From an uncultured Mucilaginibacter sp. (GTDB taxonomy: Bacteria > Bacteroidota > Bacteroidia > Sphingobacteriales > Sphingobacteriaceae): a DNA stretch of 64,000 nt. Location of the stretch: the NCBI GenBank assembly GCA_903864275.1, contig CAIPFE010000056.1, forward strand, positions 1 to 64,000, given 5' to 3'. A program made the translations under genes and the position numbers. The notes beneath the pieces were generated by a model. The model did no database searches, had not been told where the DNA came from, and saw only the letters and a list, made by a program, of their open reading frames with translations. Positions 17,257 through 25,086 of the stretch are shown piece after piece; positions within the stretch are counted from its first letter, which is position 1; each line of letters starts with the position of its first letter.

Positions 17257-18372
17257 TTATTGATTTCCACCCGGCTCGTCTGAAGGCGTACCTACTACTT
17301 TATAAGCCGTATTGCCGCTGGTATCAGTTGTTTGCTGGTAATAATAATCGTCAGGTGATACATAAAAAGTTTCGCCATTGATCCTGATCTTCCTTGTATC
17401 CTGCGGCAGCTCATTATAGATGTCGCCGATCTGCGGCAGGGGTGGGGCTGCGTTATTAACTGCGCCACCATTGTCAGGGCTACCTGCATTTCCGCCGTTG
17501 CCAGTACTTAACTGGCCATCCTTACCTGCAATTACGTAGCCGGTTGTACCGTTGTCATTTGTAATTGGCTGGTAGTACACGCCATTCAATTCATAGTACT
17601 GCTGGCCGTCGATAATTATTGATTGTGCACCTGATGGTAAATTAGTTATTTCGGCACCCAAAGGCGGTTCAACTACGGTATATTGGTTATTATTATATTG
17701 ATAATAAAACCCGTTGCTGTAATAGTATTCAGCATCGCCCCAGTAAAATGGATAATAGCCATAAGGCAAGAAGCCTAAACTAAAACCAAGCCGTGGCCAA
17801 TAAAGACTGGAATACAGGCCGCCATGCCAGAAATAGCCGCCGCGACCGCCCCAATAGGCACGTGCACCCCAATTACCTGGCCCGTAATAACCACGGCCAC
17901 TGTAACCGGCACGACCGTACACACCCGAACGGCCACCAAAAGCAGTGCGGCCGGTAAATCCTGCCCGGGCATTAACACCATTATTAAAGCCCCCACGTGC
18001 ACCTACTGATGCCCTTCCGTTAAAACCTGGCCTGGCGTTAAAGTTACTTCGCGGCTGAAACCCTCCCCCTGGTGTACCGGCGGAACGTTGAGGGGCAGCA
18101 ACTGCACGGCCGCCGCCATTAAAATGACCACCGCCGCCGCCACCGCTGGCCCGGACACCACCGCCACCGCCGCCGAAATGACCGCCGCCACCACCGTTGG
18201 AACGGCCACCGCCGCCACCACCGCTTGCATGGCCACCGCCGCCACCGCCGCCTGAATGACCACCGCCACCGCCGCCGCCGCCGTGACGTTGCGCATTGGC
18301 TGGGATTGCTAAAAACATACATAACAGAACACTCAGTCCTGTTAATGATAAATATTTATATAACCTTTTCAT
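17257..18372 (-). CDS. Exported glycine-rich protein with C-terminal DUF6515-like domain
   Basis: The 371-residue protein has a clear signal peptide (about residues 1-27, ending 'ANAQ'). Residues 28-90 are nearly pure Gly with His, Ser, Arg and Asn in repeated blocks (DNA about 18110-18295, imperfect GGC/GGT minisatellite). An Arg/Gly/Phe/Tyr-rich stretch follows (about 100-210), then two related Tyr-rich modules (around 'GQQYYELNGVYYQP' and 'GETFYVSPDDYYYQQ') typical of DUF6515-like proteins in Bacteroidota. It probably sits on the cell surface or in the envelope. The function is unknown; the low-complexity half is prone to length change. Confidence 0.8.
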   Translation of the reverse strand: MKRLYKYLSLTGLSVLLCMFLAIPANAQRHGGGGGGGGHSGGGGGGGHASGGGGGGRSNGGGGGHFGGGGGGVRASGGGGGGHFNGGGRAVAAPQRSAGTPGGGFQPRSNFNARPGFNGRASVGARGGFNNGVNARAGFTGRTAFGGRSGVYGRAGYSGRGYYGPGNWGARAYWGGRGGYFWHGGLYSSLYWPRLGFSLGFLPYGYYPFYWGDAEYYYSNGFYYQYNNNQYTVVEPPLGAEITNLPSGAQSIIIDGQQYYELNGVYYQPITNDNGTTGYVIAGKDGQLSTGNGGNAGSPDNGGAVNNAAPPLPQIGDIYNELPQDTRKIRINGETFYVSPDDYYYQQTTDTSGNTAYKVVGTPSDEPGGNQ

Positions 18373-18590
18373 AATTTATAGATTTTAATAGCTTTTATTG
18401 CTTTATAGTGTGATAGACTTGTTATACCTATAACGGTTTAATTATCCTTTCATTATTATTTTAAACTTGCATATTTATGACACTAAGATTAACGGCAGAA
18501 ATTTTTTCCGCCGCCTTGTAAAACCGGGTTAATGCATATCTTAGCAGCTGTTAGCACTTGATAAAAACGCATCTCAAATTTAAAATCAAA

Positions 18591-19064
18591 ATGATAAAGG
18601 ATACCAACTCATTAAACCAGGTAGCTGAGTTCCATACCACATTTAAACACCCGATTATTCAAAATCCCGCTATCCCGTCAAAAGAAAGATGTGACCTGCG
18701 GATATCCTTGCTGGCCGAAGAACTAAAGGAACTGCAGCAAGCCGTTGACGACAACAATTTAGTTGAGGTTGCTGATGCTTTGTGCGATCTGCAATATGTG
18801 CTTGCCGGCGCTATTTTAGAATTTGGCCTGGGCGAAAAATTCAAAGAACTGTTTGATGAGGTTCACCGCTCTAACATGAGCAAAGCATGCAAGTCTGTTG
18901 AAGAAGCTAACCTCACCATGGATCATTACAAAAACACTGCCAGTACAGAATCGTACCATAAAGAAATTGATGGCTTATTTTTAGTGTATCGTGCTGCTGA
19001 CAATAAAACGCTTAAATCAGTTAATTATTCACCTGCCGACCTGGGCGCCATACTTGACCGCTGA
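18591..19064 (+). CDS. MazG-like/phosphoribosyl-ATP pyrophosphohydrolase-like NTP hydrolase
   Basis: The protein is 157 residues from the ATG at 18591; an in-frame TTG at 18558 would add 11 basic residues and is less likely. The all-alpha NTP-PPase signature is present: 'LLAEELKELQQAV' with the EExxE metal-binding glutamates, followed by 'EVADALCDLQYVLAGA' with the ExxD pair. Proteins of this group hydrolyse noncanonical or excess (d)NTPs to the monophosphate. The substrate is not predictable. It stands alone between two minus-strand genes. Confidence 0.82.
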   Translation: MIKDTNSLNQVAEFHTTFKHPIIQNPAIPSKERCDLRISLLAEELKELQQAVDDNNLVEVADALCDLQYVLAGAILEFGLGEKFKELFDEVHRSNMSKACKSVEEANLTMDHYKNTASTESYHKEIDGLFLVYRAADNKTLKSVNYSPADLGAILDR

Positions 19065-19142
19065 TTTTGATGATTAATGGATTACGTTGATTCTTTGTTT
19101 CGAACCGTGATTTTAAGGCTATCCGCGTTTTCCTTTAAGAAA

Positions 19143-19216
19143 TTCCGCATTCGTCATTCCGAATTCCGCATTCTATCTTAAATCCGAAATTGAACATCCG
19201 AAATCCAAAATTCCCC
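19143..19216. repeat. Single-armed TTCCGAA heptamer array
   Basis: Four 7-mers (TTCCGCA, TTCGTCA, TTCCGAA, TTCCGCA; 19143-19170) are followed by a 12-base interruption and four more (TCCGAAA, TTGAACA, TCCGAAA, TCCAAAA; 19183-19210). The array ends at the stop codon of the gene at 19217. It lies between two convergent genes. Confidence 0.85.
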
Positions 19217-20383
19217 TCACACCCTCAAAAACGTCTTCTTTTCGTACAGGTAATATAAAAATAGCCATTTTACCAGCACAAAGGTTATGGCCATAACTAC
19301 CACGTTATAGGGGTCGCCGACCAACTGGCCGAGCCATTGAAAGAAACCGGTGTTTGTATATCCCCATTTTATAAAATGACCTGAAAGATAGATAAGTATC
19401 GAATTCATCCCGACCACCTTAAAGAAAAAAGCCCATTTTTTGTAGCCCAATACATCAATAACGTAGTAAAAAAGCGACATCAGCAATAAGCTGATCCCCC
19501 CAACCAGCAGTACAAACGAGCTTGACCAAAGGTTTTTATTGATTGGAAAATCCAGGTTCCATATTAGGGCGAGAATTATAAATACGACGCCAAACATCAC
19601 CATACGCAATGCTTTGGTTTTTTGAGTTGTATCCTTCCTTTTTAGTAATGACCCGGCTAAAATACCCAGCAGCCCTGTACTGATTGCCGGTATGGTGGAA
19701 AACAGGCCTTCGGGGTCATGCATATTTATTTTCGTGCCGGGATAGGGTACATACAAGTGCCCCGGCAATATTGTACGGTCAACGTAGGATGCAAAATTAC
19801 CCTGAGGGGTAAGATCGCCCGGGTGAAAGCCAGGGGCGGATGTAAATTTAAGCAGCAGGTAATAGCCGATGATAAAAACCCAAAACCATATCATTTGCCA
19901 CAACTCTTTTGCATAAAGGAAAATGATGTTGGCAAGCATGTAAGCGATACCGATACGCCCCAATACGCTGGGGAAGCGGATATCGGCAATAGGCTGAATT
20001 TTTAGCCCGTTATTGGCAACCAGGCCCAGCAGCACAAGGATGAGCCCCCGTTTTACCACCCGCCATACCAACTGGCCGCGGCTTTTCCCTTTTTCAAGCT
20101 CCCGTCCAACGGAAAAAGGAGTGGATACCCCTGCCATGAACAGGAAGAGTGGAAATATCATATCGTAAGCGTGAAAGCCATTCCAGTCGGGATGGGTAAA
20201 TTGCAGTGAAAGCACATTCCAAAAGGCCGATTGCCCGTGCATTGCCTCAGCCATGCCATGAAAAATCTCTTCGGCGCCCATGATCCAGAACATATCAAAG
20301 CCGCGAAGGGCATCTAACGAATACAGACGGGTAGGGGCAGAGTCGAAATCATCCGACGCCTGCGCGGTTTTTGTTTGGGCCAT
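19217..20383 (-). CDS. DUF5009/heparan-alpha-glucosaminide N-acetyltransferase-like membrane protein
   Basis: The 388-residue protein has about ten membrane segments. 'RLYSLDALRGFDMFWIM' at the N terminus followed by 'HPDWNGFHAYDMIFPLFLFMAGVS' is the hallmark of the NAGAT/DUF5009 (YeiB-like acyltransferase) group, in which a membrane His/Asp-containing core transfers acetyl groups from cytoplasmic acetyl-CoA to sugars outside. The acceptor here is unknown. No other sugar-processing gene is adjacent. Confidence 0.88.
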   Translation of the reverse strand: MAQTKTAQASDDFDSAPTRLYSLDALRGFDMFWIMGAEEIFHGMAEAMHGQSAFWNVLSLQFTHPDWNGFHAYDMIFPLFLFMAGVSTPFSVGRELEKGKSRGQLVWRVVKRGLILVLLGLVANNGLKIQPIADIRFPSVLGRIGIAYMLANIIFLYAKELWQMIWFWVFIIGYYLLLKFTSAPGFHPGDLTPQGNFASYVDRTILPGHLYVPYPGTKINMHDPEGLFSTIPAISTGLLGILAGSLLKRKDTTQKTKALRMVMFGVVFIILALIWNLDFPINKNLWSSSFVLLVGGISLLLMSLFYYVIDVLGYKKWAFFFKVVGMNSILIYLSGHFIKWGYTNTGFFQWLGQLVGDPYNVVVMAITFVLVKWLFLYYLYEKKTFLRV

Positions 20384-20478
20384 TATAGTTTTGTTAATTA
20401 GGTTATGATTGGTACAGGAAAGGTAAAACTTTTTAAATTAATTAGCAAAGTAGTTTTGGTAACAAGTTGGTTAGGTCT

Positions 20479-20638
20479 TGTGAGTGGTGAGGAACAGGTA
20501 GCAGTGGCGGTGGCAGGGTTACAATTGGTTACGCTGCTGGTGTATGTTACACCATAAAGTATTAGTCAATACCATTATCGGGTAGTGCTACTTTATACTG
20601 CTACTTACTTCTGACCAATCACCACAATCACTCGCCCC
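20479..20638. repeat. Weak inverted GTGAGTGGTGA-type repeat at a gene end
   Basis: A left stretch (about 20480-20515; GTGAGTGGTGAGG then GTAGCAGTGGCGG) is partly complementary to a right stretch (about 20598-20633; CTGCTACTTACTT then CAATCACCACAATCACTC). The right part includes the stop codon of the NtrC-like gene (20628-20630). It resembles the cleaner array at 36007-36092 but has diverged. Confidence 0.5.
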
Positions 20639-22004
20639 GCTTCAGCCCAAACTTCTCGATTTTACTGTACAAATGGCTGCGCTGAATATCTATATCGTCG
20701 GCGGTTTTTGATACGTTCCAGTTGTTTTTTTCTAGCTTGAACTTAATGTATTCGCGTTCGGCAAAATCTTTATATTCCTGGAAGTTTGCAAACTTGTCGT
20801 AGTCAGTTTGGGGGGCGGCGCTGCCATTGGTTGCAGCAACCGGCGCCGATGGGTTGGCAAAGGCTCGCACGTCGCCATCAGTGATGGTTTTGTCGCTCAG
20901 GATAATCAGGCGTTCCACCATATTTCTTAATTCGCGGATATTACCTGTCCAGGGTAAAGATTTAAGGGCCTCGAGAGCGGCTTCAGATATCTTTTTAACC
21001 GGCATGCCGTAATCATTGCAAATTTCATCGAGGAAACTCTGGGTAAGCAATGCAATATCGTCCTTACGATCAGTTAACGGCGGTACATGTATCAAAATAA
21101 CGCTCAGGCGATGGTAAAGGTCCAAACGGAAAGTACCGGCCTCGATTTCTTTCAAAAGGTCCTTATTTGTAGCTGCAACAACGCGTACATCCACCTCAAT
21201 TTCTTTTTCGCCGCCAACGCGGGTTATTTTGTTTTCCTGCAGGGCGCGTAACACTTTGGCCTGTGTGCTCTGGCTCATATCGCCAATCTCATCCAGGAAC
21301 AGCGTTCCGCCGTTGGCCGATTCAAATTTGCCTATGCGCTGCTTTATGGCTGAGGTAAATGAGCCTTTTTCATGACCAAATAATTCACTTTCAATTAATT
21401 CAGAAGGGATGGCGGCGCAATTTACTTCAATTAAAGGTGCACTTGACCGGTTCGATTTTTCGTGCAGCCAGCGGGCTACCAGTTCTTTTCCGCTGCCATT
21501 CGCACCTGTTACCAATACCCGCGCATCAGTAGGCGCAACGCGGTCAATCGTTTCTTTAATTTTTAAAATGGCCTGAGAGTCCCCTAAAATAGGGCGGACT
21601 TTTGAAACCTTACGTTTTAATACCTTGGCTTCGGTAACCAGGCTGCCCCTGTCGAGGGCATTACGAACGGTGATAAGCAGTCTGTTGAGATCGGGCGGTT
21701 TCGAAATAAAGTCAAAAGCTCCTTTTTTACTGGCTTCAACCGCAGTTTCAACAGTCCCGTGACCTGAAATCATGATAAAGGGAAGATCCGGTTTGATCGC
21801 CAACCCTTCCGATAGCACTTCCATGCCATCCATCCGGTTCATTTTGATATCGCAAAGAACGAGGTCGTAATCGTTCTTTTGTATCAGGTCTAAGCCATCG
21901 ATCCCGTTATCTACATCTTCAACTATGTAATCTTCATATTCTAAAATCTCGCGCAGGGTGTTACGTATCGCGCGCTCATCATCAATTATTAAAATTTTTG
22001 CCAT
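20628..22004 (-). CDS. NtrC-like response regulator with AAA+ and Fis-type HTH domains
   Basis: The product is 458 residues from the ATG at 22004 (MAKILIIDDE), chosen over an in-frame start 18 codons upstream because the receiver domain begins here. The receiver has Asp52 in 'LVLCDIKMNRMDG'. The AAA+ domain (about 145-375) has Walker A 'GANGSGKE', Walker B 'GGTLFLDEIGD' and R-finger region. The sigma-54 contact loop reads GSFTSA instead of GAFTGA. A Fis-type HTH ends the protein ('NNWNVSKTADDIDIQRSHLY'). The loop change raises doubt about standard sigma-54 activation. No kinase partner is adjacent. Confidence 0.93.
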   Translation of the reverse strand: MAKILIIDDERAIRNTLREILEYEDYIVEDVDNGIDGLDLIQKNDYDLVLCDIKMNRMDGMEVLSEGLAIKPDLPFIMISGHGTVETAVEASKKGAFDFISKPPDLNRLLITVRNALDRGSLVTEAKVLKRKVSKVRPILGDSQAILKIKETIDRVAPTDARVLVTGANGSGKELVARWLHEKSNRSSAPLIEVNCAAIPSELIESELFGHEKGSFTSAIKQRIGKFESANGGTLFLDEIGDMSQSTQAKVLRALQENKITRVGGEKEIEVDVRVVAATNKDLLKEIEAGTFRLDLYHRLSVILIHVPPLTDRKDDIALLTQSFLDEICNDYGMPVKKISEAALEALKSLPWTGNIRELRNMVERLIILSDKTITDGDVRAFANPSAPVAATNGSAAPQTDYDKFANFQEYKDFAEREYIKFKLEKNNWNVSKTADDIDIQRSHLYSKIEKFGLKRGE

Positions 22005-22090
22005 GTTTTGTTTTGTTCGACAGATTGTGCTAAGATATGTAATTGTATAGAAAAACAAACACTATTTAGTTTATATTGTTTTGGGGAATT

Positions 22091-22133
22091 GTTGGAATGT
22101 TGCAAAGTTGGAATGTTGTAAGGTTGGAATGTC
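22091..22133. repeat. Single-armed GTTGGAAT octamer array
   Basis: Five consecutive 8-mers (GTTGGAAT, GTTGCAAA, GTTGGAAT, GTTGTAAG, GTTGGAAT) occupy 22091-22130. It lies upstream of the NtrC-like gene and downstream of rnpB and shares its unit with the array at 38495. Confidence 0.85.
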
Positions 22134-22160
22134 AAACCAAACAAGAGGGATCAAATAAAA

Positions 22161-22193
22161 AATGACCAATGACCTAATGACCAATGACCAACC
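22161..22193. repeat. AATGACC heptamer array
   Basis: AATGACC, AATGACC, TAATGACC and AATGACC follow one another directly before the rnpB terminator. This is a different unit from the neighbouring octamer array only 30 bases away. Confidence 0.75.
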
Positions 22194-22229
22194 AAAAAAA
22201 ACCCTCCCGTTTTACCGGAAGGGTTTTTT
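22193..22229 (-). terminator. Rho-independent terminator of rnpB
   Basis: On the minus strand a CCCTTCC/GGGAGGG stem with a short AT-rich loop is followed by eight T's. It begins just after the mature 3' end of RNase P RNA. Confidence 0.85.
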
Positions 22230-22232
22230 ACA

Positions 22233-22633
22233 GCAGCAAACCTGTAAGCCGGGTTCTGTTTAACCACGTTTAACGGTGGTTATTTCTATCATTAATCTGG
22301 CCCCGCCATTGCTGACAGGTTCAATCAACCTACCCATCCTGAACATCACCGATTGTAGCCGGTGAATGGAAACGAGCCGTTCCGCTTTCAGGACCTATTT
22401 GGTTTTTCAACTCCTGAGGTTTACCGCGATCCCGGTCGCCCGGGAAAGCCGTGAGCTCTTACCTCACGTTTTCACCCTTACCCGTCCACCAGCTAGCGGA
22501 CGAGCGGTTTATTTTCTGTGGCACTTGCTGTCGCCGGCTGCCGGCGCCTTCCCGTTAGGAAGCAGGATGCTCTGCGTTGCCCGGACTTTCCTCTCCCAAA
22601 CAAGGCGCTGGAAGCGATAGAACGTTTTGCTTT
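22233..22633 (-). ncRNA. rnpB: RNase P RNA (bacterial class A)
   Basis: Read on the minus strand, the conserved 5' region GAGGAAAGTCCGGGC (complement at 22579-22593) and the 3' region ACAGAACCCGGCTTA (complement at 22245-22259) pair as P4 and mark the catalytic core. Between them are GC-rich helices and conserved segments such as GGTAAGGGTGAAA. The ends are set by the likely P1 helix (AGCAAAAC near 22624-22631 with GTTTGCT near 22235-22241), so they are accurate to a few bases. With the RNase P protein it matures tRNA 5' ends. A terminator follows at 22193-22229. An 85-codon open frame on the opposite strand is a by-product. Confidence 0.96.
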
Positions 22634-22650
22634 GTAAAGGTAGGGATTTT

Positions 22651-22807
22651 AGTCGGGAAGTCCGGAAGTCCGAAAGACAGAACGAAAAAAAGTGTTAGTC
22701 GAGAAGTCCAAAAGAAAAGCTTAAATCGTTAACTTGTTGAGTGTCCTTACACGAAAACGGCCTTTTTCTTACTTCCGGACTTCCGGACTTTCGGACTTTC
22801 CGACTCC
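22651..22807. repeat. Inverted AGTCCGGA octamer array overlapping the cytochrome c 3' end
   Basis: The left arm has AGTCGGGA, AGTCCGGA, AGTCCGAA, AGACAGAA (22651-22682) and a second short set at 22697-22712. The right arm has complementary units ACTTCCGG, ACTTCCGG, ACTTTCGG, ACTTTCCG, ACTCC (22771-22807). The right arm supplies the stop codon and the last 12 codons of the cytochrome c gene. The arms flank a loop of about 60-90 nt between that gene and rnpB. Confidence 0.88.
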
Positions 22808-23221
22808 TTCACACTTCCCCAAATCAGCATCCACCTCATCCGTATTAATGGTACCCATTTTGTTGCCAAAGGAATTAGTTATGTAGGTTAGCACATTTGC
22901 AATTTCGATGTGGGGCAGGTCGTTGGGGGGCATTTGGCCGTCGAATGGTCTTTTTGAGATATCGATCTTTTCTTTTAAACCATTCTTAACAAAGCAGGCT
23001 AACCTGGCCTTGTTAGCCTTTAGGAAAACAGAATCTGTAAGTGGTGGCATCAATGCCTGCAGGCCCTCGCCGTTTGCGCCGTGGCAATTTTGACAATGGG
23101 TTTGGTAAACTAAACTGCCCGCTGAATAATAACGTTTAAATTCCAGCTGTTCATCACTCTGGCACGAAACGATCAGCACAAAAAGTATAAATCCAATACT
23201 GGCAATTATCTTTAACTTCAT
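22769..23221 (-). CDS. Mono-haem cytochrome c lipoprotein
   Basis: The 150-residue protein has a lipobox ending at Cys20 ('LIVSC'), a haem-binding Cys43-x-x-Cys46-His47 ('CQNCH') and a likely axial Met in 'FDGQMPPND'. It is a small class I cytochrome c anchored to the membrane, facing the periplasm. The gene is the last of a three-gene unit, six bases after the SCO1-like gene, so it probably serves terminal-oxidase biogenesis or electron transfer. Its last 12 residues (GVGKSESPEVRK) are encoded by an octamer repeat array, so the natural C terminus may have been shorter. Confidence 0.92.
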   Translation of the reverse strand: MKLKIIASIGFILFVLIVSCQSDEQLEFKRYYSAGSLVYQTHCQNCHGANGEGLQALMPPLTDSVFLKANKARLACFVKNGLKEKIDISKRPFDGQMPPNDLPHIEIANVLTYITNSFGNKMGTINTDEVDADLGKCEGVGKSESPEVRK

Positions 23222-23227
23222 TTACTT

Positions 23228-23866
23228 TTACGAAGCAGGTTCCGTTTTTAACACTTTGATATCTTCAATTAATTTGCTGACTTCTTTCGGGTCGGTGCCG
23301 TCATAAGTGCCGCGCACCCTTTTCTTTTTATCTATCAAAATAAAAAAACCGTCATGGATATACTCGCCCGCCGGGTTCTTTTCCTCTACCGAAACGAGGT
23401 AGCTTTTTGCTATTTGATAGGTCTCGTTTTTGCGGCCCTGCAAAAGCCACCAGGTATTACCGGCTATCCCCAGCTTATCGGCGTACTTCTTTAATATAGG
23501 CACACTATCATGCTGTGGATCAATAGTATATGAAATAATTTTAAAGCCGGTCGAGTCCTTAAAAGCGTTATAAACATTCAGCATATTGCGCTGCATAATG
23601 GGGCAAATGGATGGGCAGGTAGTGAAAAAGAAATCGGCCACATAAATATTGCCGTCAAGGTTTTTATTGGTGACGCTATCACCGTATTGGTTAATGTAGC
23701 TAATGGCTGGTATCGTCTGATAAACAGTATCCACGACTGTTTGCCCGTTTACTGCTTTTGAAACCGTGTGGCGGTTGCCAAGGATGGGCAATACTTTTTT
23801 ATTGTTATTAAATTTACAGGCGTTCAAAAGTAGCAGCATAGCAATCGCACCTAACAATTTCTTCAT
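23228..23866 (-). CDS. SCO1/SenC/PrrC-family copper chaperone lipoprotein
   Basis: The 212-residue protein has a lipobox ending at Cys17 ('LLNAC') and a thioredoxin-like fold with the copper-binding Cys84-x3-Cys88 ('TTCPSICPIMQ') and the distant His in 'GEYIHDGFF'. SCO proteins deliver copper to, or reduce, the CuA site of cytochrome oxidase. It lies two bases after an upstream lipoprotein gene and six bases before the cytochrome c gene, which supports a respiratory role. Confidence 0.94.
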   Translation of the reverse strand: MKKLLGAIAMLLLLNACKFNNNKKVLPILGNRHTVSKAVNGQTVVDTVYQTIPAISYINQYGDSVTNKNLDGNIYVADFFFTTCPSICPIMQRNMLNVYNAFKDSTGFKIISYTIDPQHDSVPILKKYADKLGIAGNTWWLLQGRKNETYQIAKSYLVSVEEKNPAGEYIHDGFFILIDKKKRVRGTYDGTDPKEVSKLIEDIKVLKTEPAS

Positions 23867-23868
23867 TT

Positions 23869-24270
23869 TTATTTTATTTTTAAGAGGTATTTATTTGATT
23901 CGGAAACAGCTGCTTTGATCTGCGAGTCAATTGACATAATTAACTTTTTCTGATCGCGCATATAAGTGGCGGTTTCCTCGTCCGTTTTCCCTTTATACTC
24001 GCTCTTAAAATTATTCATCCAAATACCCATAGCGCTGTCAGCAGCCGCCAATTTGGTAATAAGCATTTTAACGCTGTCTTTCCCCGCGGCAGCTTCTTTC
24101 TTTAACAAGGTATCCAGTTTTAATTTATTATCCATCAGTTTTCCATCGGCGCCCATTACTTTATCGTGCACCGTTAATATGCTGTCTAAAACCGCTTTTA
24201 CGTCTGCTTTCTTATTGCTGCATCCAAATAACACAAATGCAATAAATATGGAAATTACGATCTTCTTCAT
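23869..24270 (-). CDS. Small helical lipoprotein in the SCO1 operon
   Basis: The product is 133 residues from the ATG at 24270 (MKKIV), which gives a normal lipoprotein signal (lipobox ending at Cys17, 'LFGC'); an in-frame ATG eight codons upstream would put extra charge in front of it. The mature part is charged and predicted helical, with heptad-like leucines and repeated 'LDxxL' patterns. I do not recognise the family. It heads the operon with the SCO1-like and cytochrome c genes and is separated from SCO1 by two bases, so it probably works in the same process. Confidence 0.72.
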   Translation of the reverse strand: MKKIVISIFIAFVLFGCSNKKADVKAVLDSILTVHDKVMGADGKLMDNKLKLDTLLKKEAAAGKDSVKMLITKLAAADSAMGIWMNNFKSEYKGKTDEETATYMRDQKKLIMSIDSQIKAAVSESNKYLLKIK

Positions 24271-24324
24271 CTTTTTAATTCTAAATGGTGGCAAATATTA
24301 CAATAAACAGGCGGATTTAAATTT

Positions 24325-24783
24325 TTATCTTAAATAAAAAATATAATCGGTGTTGGGTAAATTTTCTAAACCGGCCGCTTTTAATAACTGCCCTATCTGT
24401 GCGCGATGGTGCGTGCCATGATTAATTACGTGAGCAATTATATCGCTCAACTGGTTCCTATAACTATCCCCTTTTAAACTTTTATAGCTGATGATATTTT
24501 CAAAATCCACTTCATTCAGCCCATTTAAATAGCTTACCCATCCCTCATGGTTATCAGCAAGCTGTTGACCAAATTTATCGGATGGTCCGCCTAAAGCCGG
24601 CCATAATTCAACCGTTGCCGGCGGTAAACCCATACACCGGTTAAGCCATATTTGCTGGGCCGCAAGCAAATGCGCCATCAGCTGCACTGGCTTCTCAGGC
24701 CGTCCGGCAGTGTTTATGGCATTGATTATAAGCTCATTGACGTATTTGTCGTAATTAAACAGTTTTGCGAAGTAGGTTTTCAT
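24325..24783 (-). CDS. DinB/YfiT-like metal-binding protein
   Basis: The 152-residue protein has the four-helix-bundle pattern of the DinB superfamily. Likely metal ligands are a His in 'LMAHLLAAQQIW' (about residue 38) and two in 'HVINHGTHHRAQIG' near residue 125. Members include thiol-dependent S-transferases such as bacillithiol transferase. The substrate is unknown. It precedes the SCO1 operon but is separated from it by about 54 bases. Confidence 0.87.
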   Translation of the reverse strand: MKTYFAKLFNYDKYVNELIINAINTAGRPEKPVQLMAHLLAAQQIWLNRCMGLPPATVELWPALGGPSDKFGQQLADNHEGWVSYLNGLNEVDFENIISYKSLKGDSYRNQLSDIIAHVINHGTHHRAQIGQLLKAAGLENLPNTDYIFYLR

Positions 24784-25086
24784 TCAACAAAAATAAAAAC
24801 TAAATAAACAATAAGGCAATTGGACAGGTTACGTCAACAATTGTTAACAATATCATAATACTATAAACAGGATAACATTATATCAGTACCCGATATTTAT
24901 ATTTAAATAAAAACGAGTATTTATTATGAAATTCATCATAAATCTGACAAAGCTTCTTAAACTTTTCCGTGAGCGGATGATCCTAAGAAGTATGCGGTCC
25001 TCTTTCATCCATTAAGGCGGGCTGTTTATAAAATTTTCTTTTTATAATTGCAATGTACATTTGGGCGTTGTAACGGCTCAATTTTA
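24784..25086. other. Divergent intergenic region upstream of dinB-like and GH1 genes
   Basis: I see no gene in these 303 bases. Both flanking genes read outward, so it must hold two promoters. On the minus strand TATTTTTG (24788-24795) fits a -7 element for the DinB gene; on the plus strand TACATTTG at 25056-25063 fits one for the GH1 gene. The middle is AT-rich, without an obvious operator palindrome. Confidence 0.5.
25056..25063 (+). promoter_or_regulatory. Candidate -7 element for the GH1 gene
   Basis: TACATTTG matches TAnnTTTG, 23 bases before the chosen ATG at 25087. No good TTTG is present at the -33 distance. Its position argues against the in-frame start at 25048. Confidence 0.3.

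Noticed and set aside
17775..18322. Long overlapping frames in the glycine-rich gene region, rich in Val/Ala or Arg/Trp
   Set aside because: They are frame-shifted or antisense readings of the GGC/GGT minisatellite that encodes the Gly-rich segment.
22366..22620. 85-codon frame on the plus strand over rnpB
   Set aside because: It lies entirely in the antisense of RNase P RNA and the composition reflects the RNA helices.
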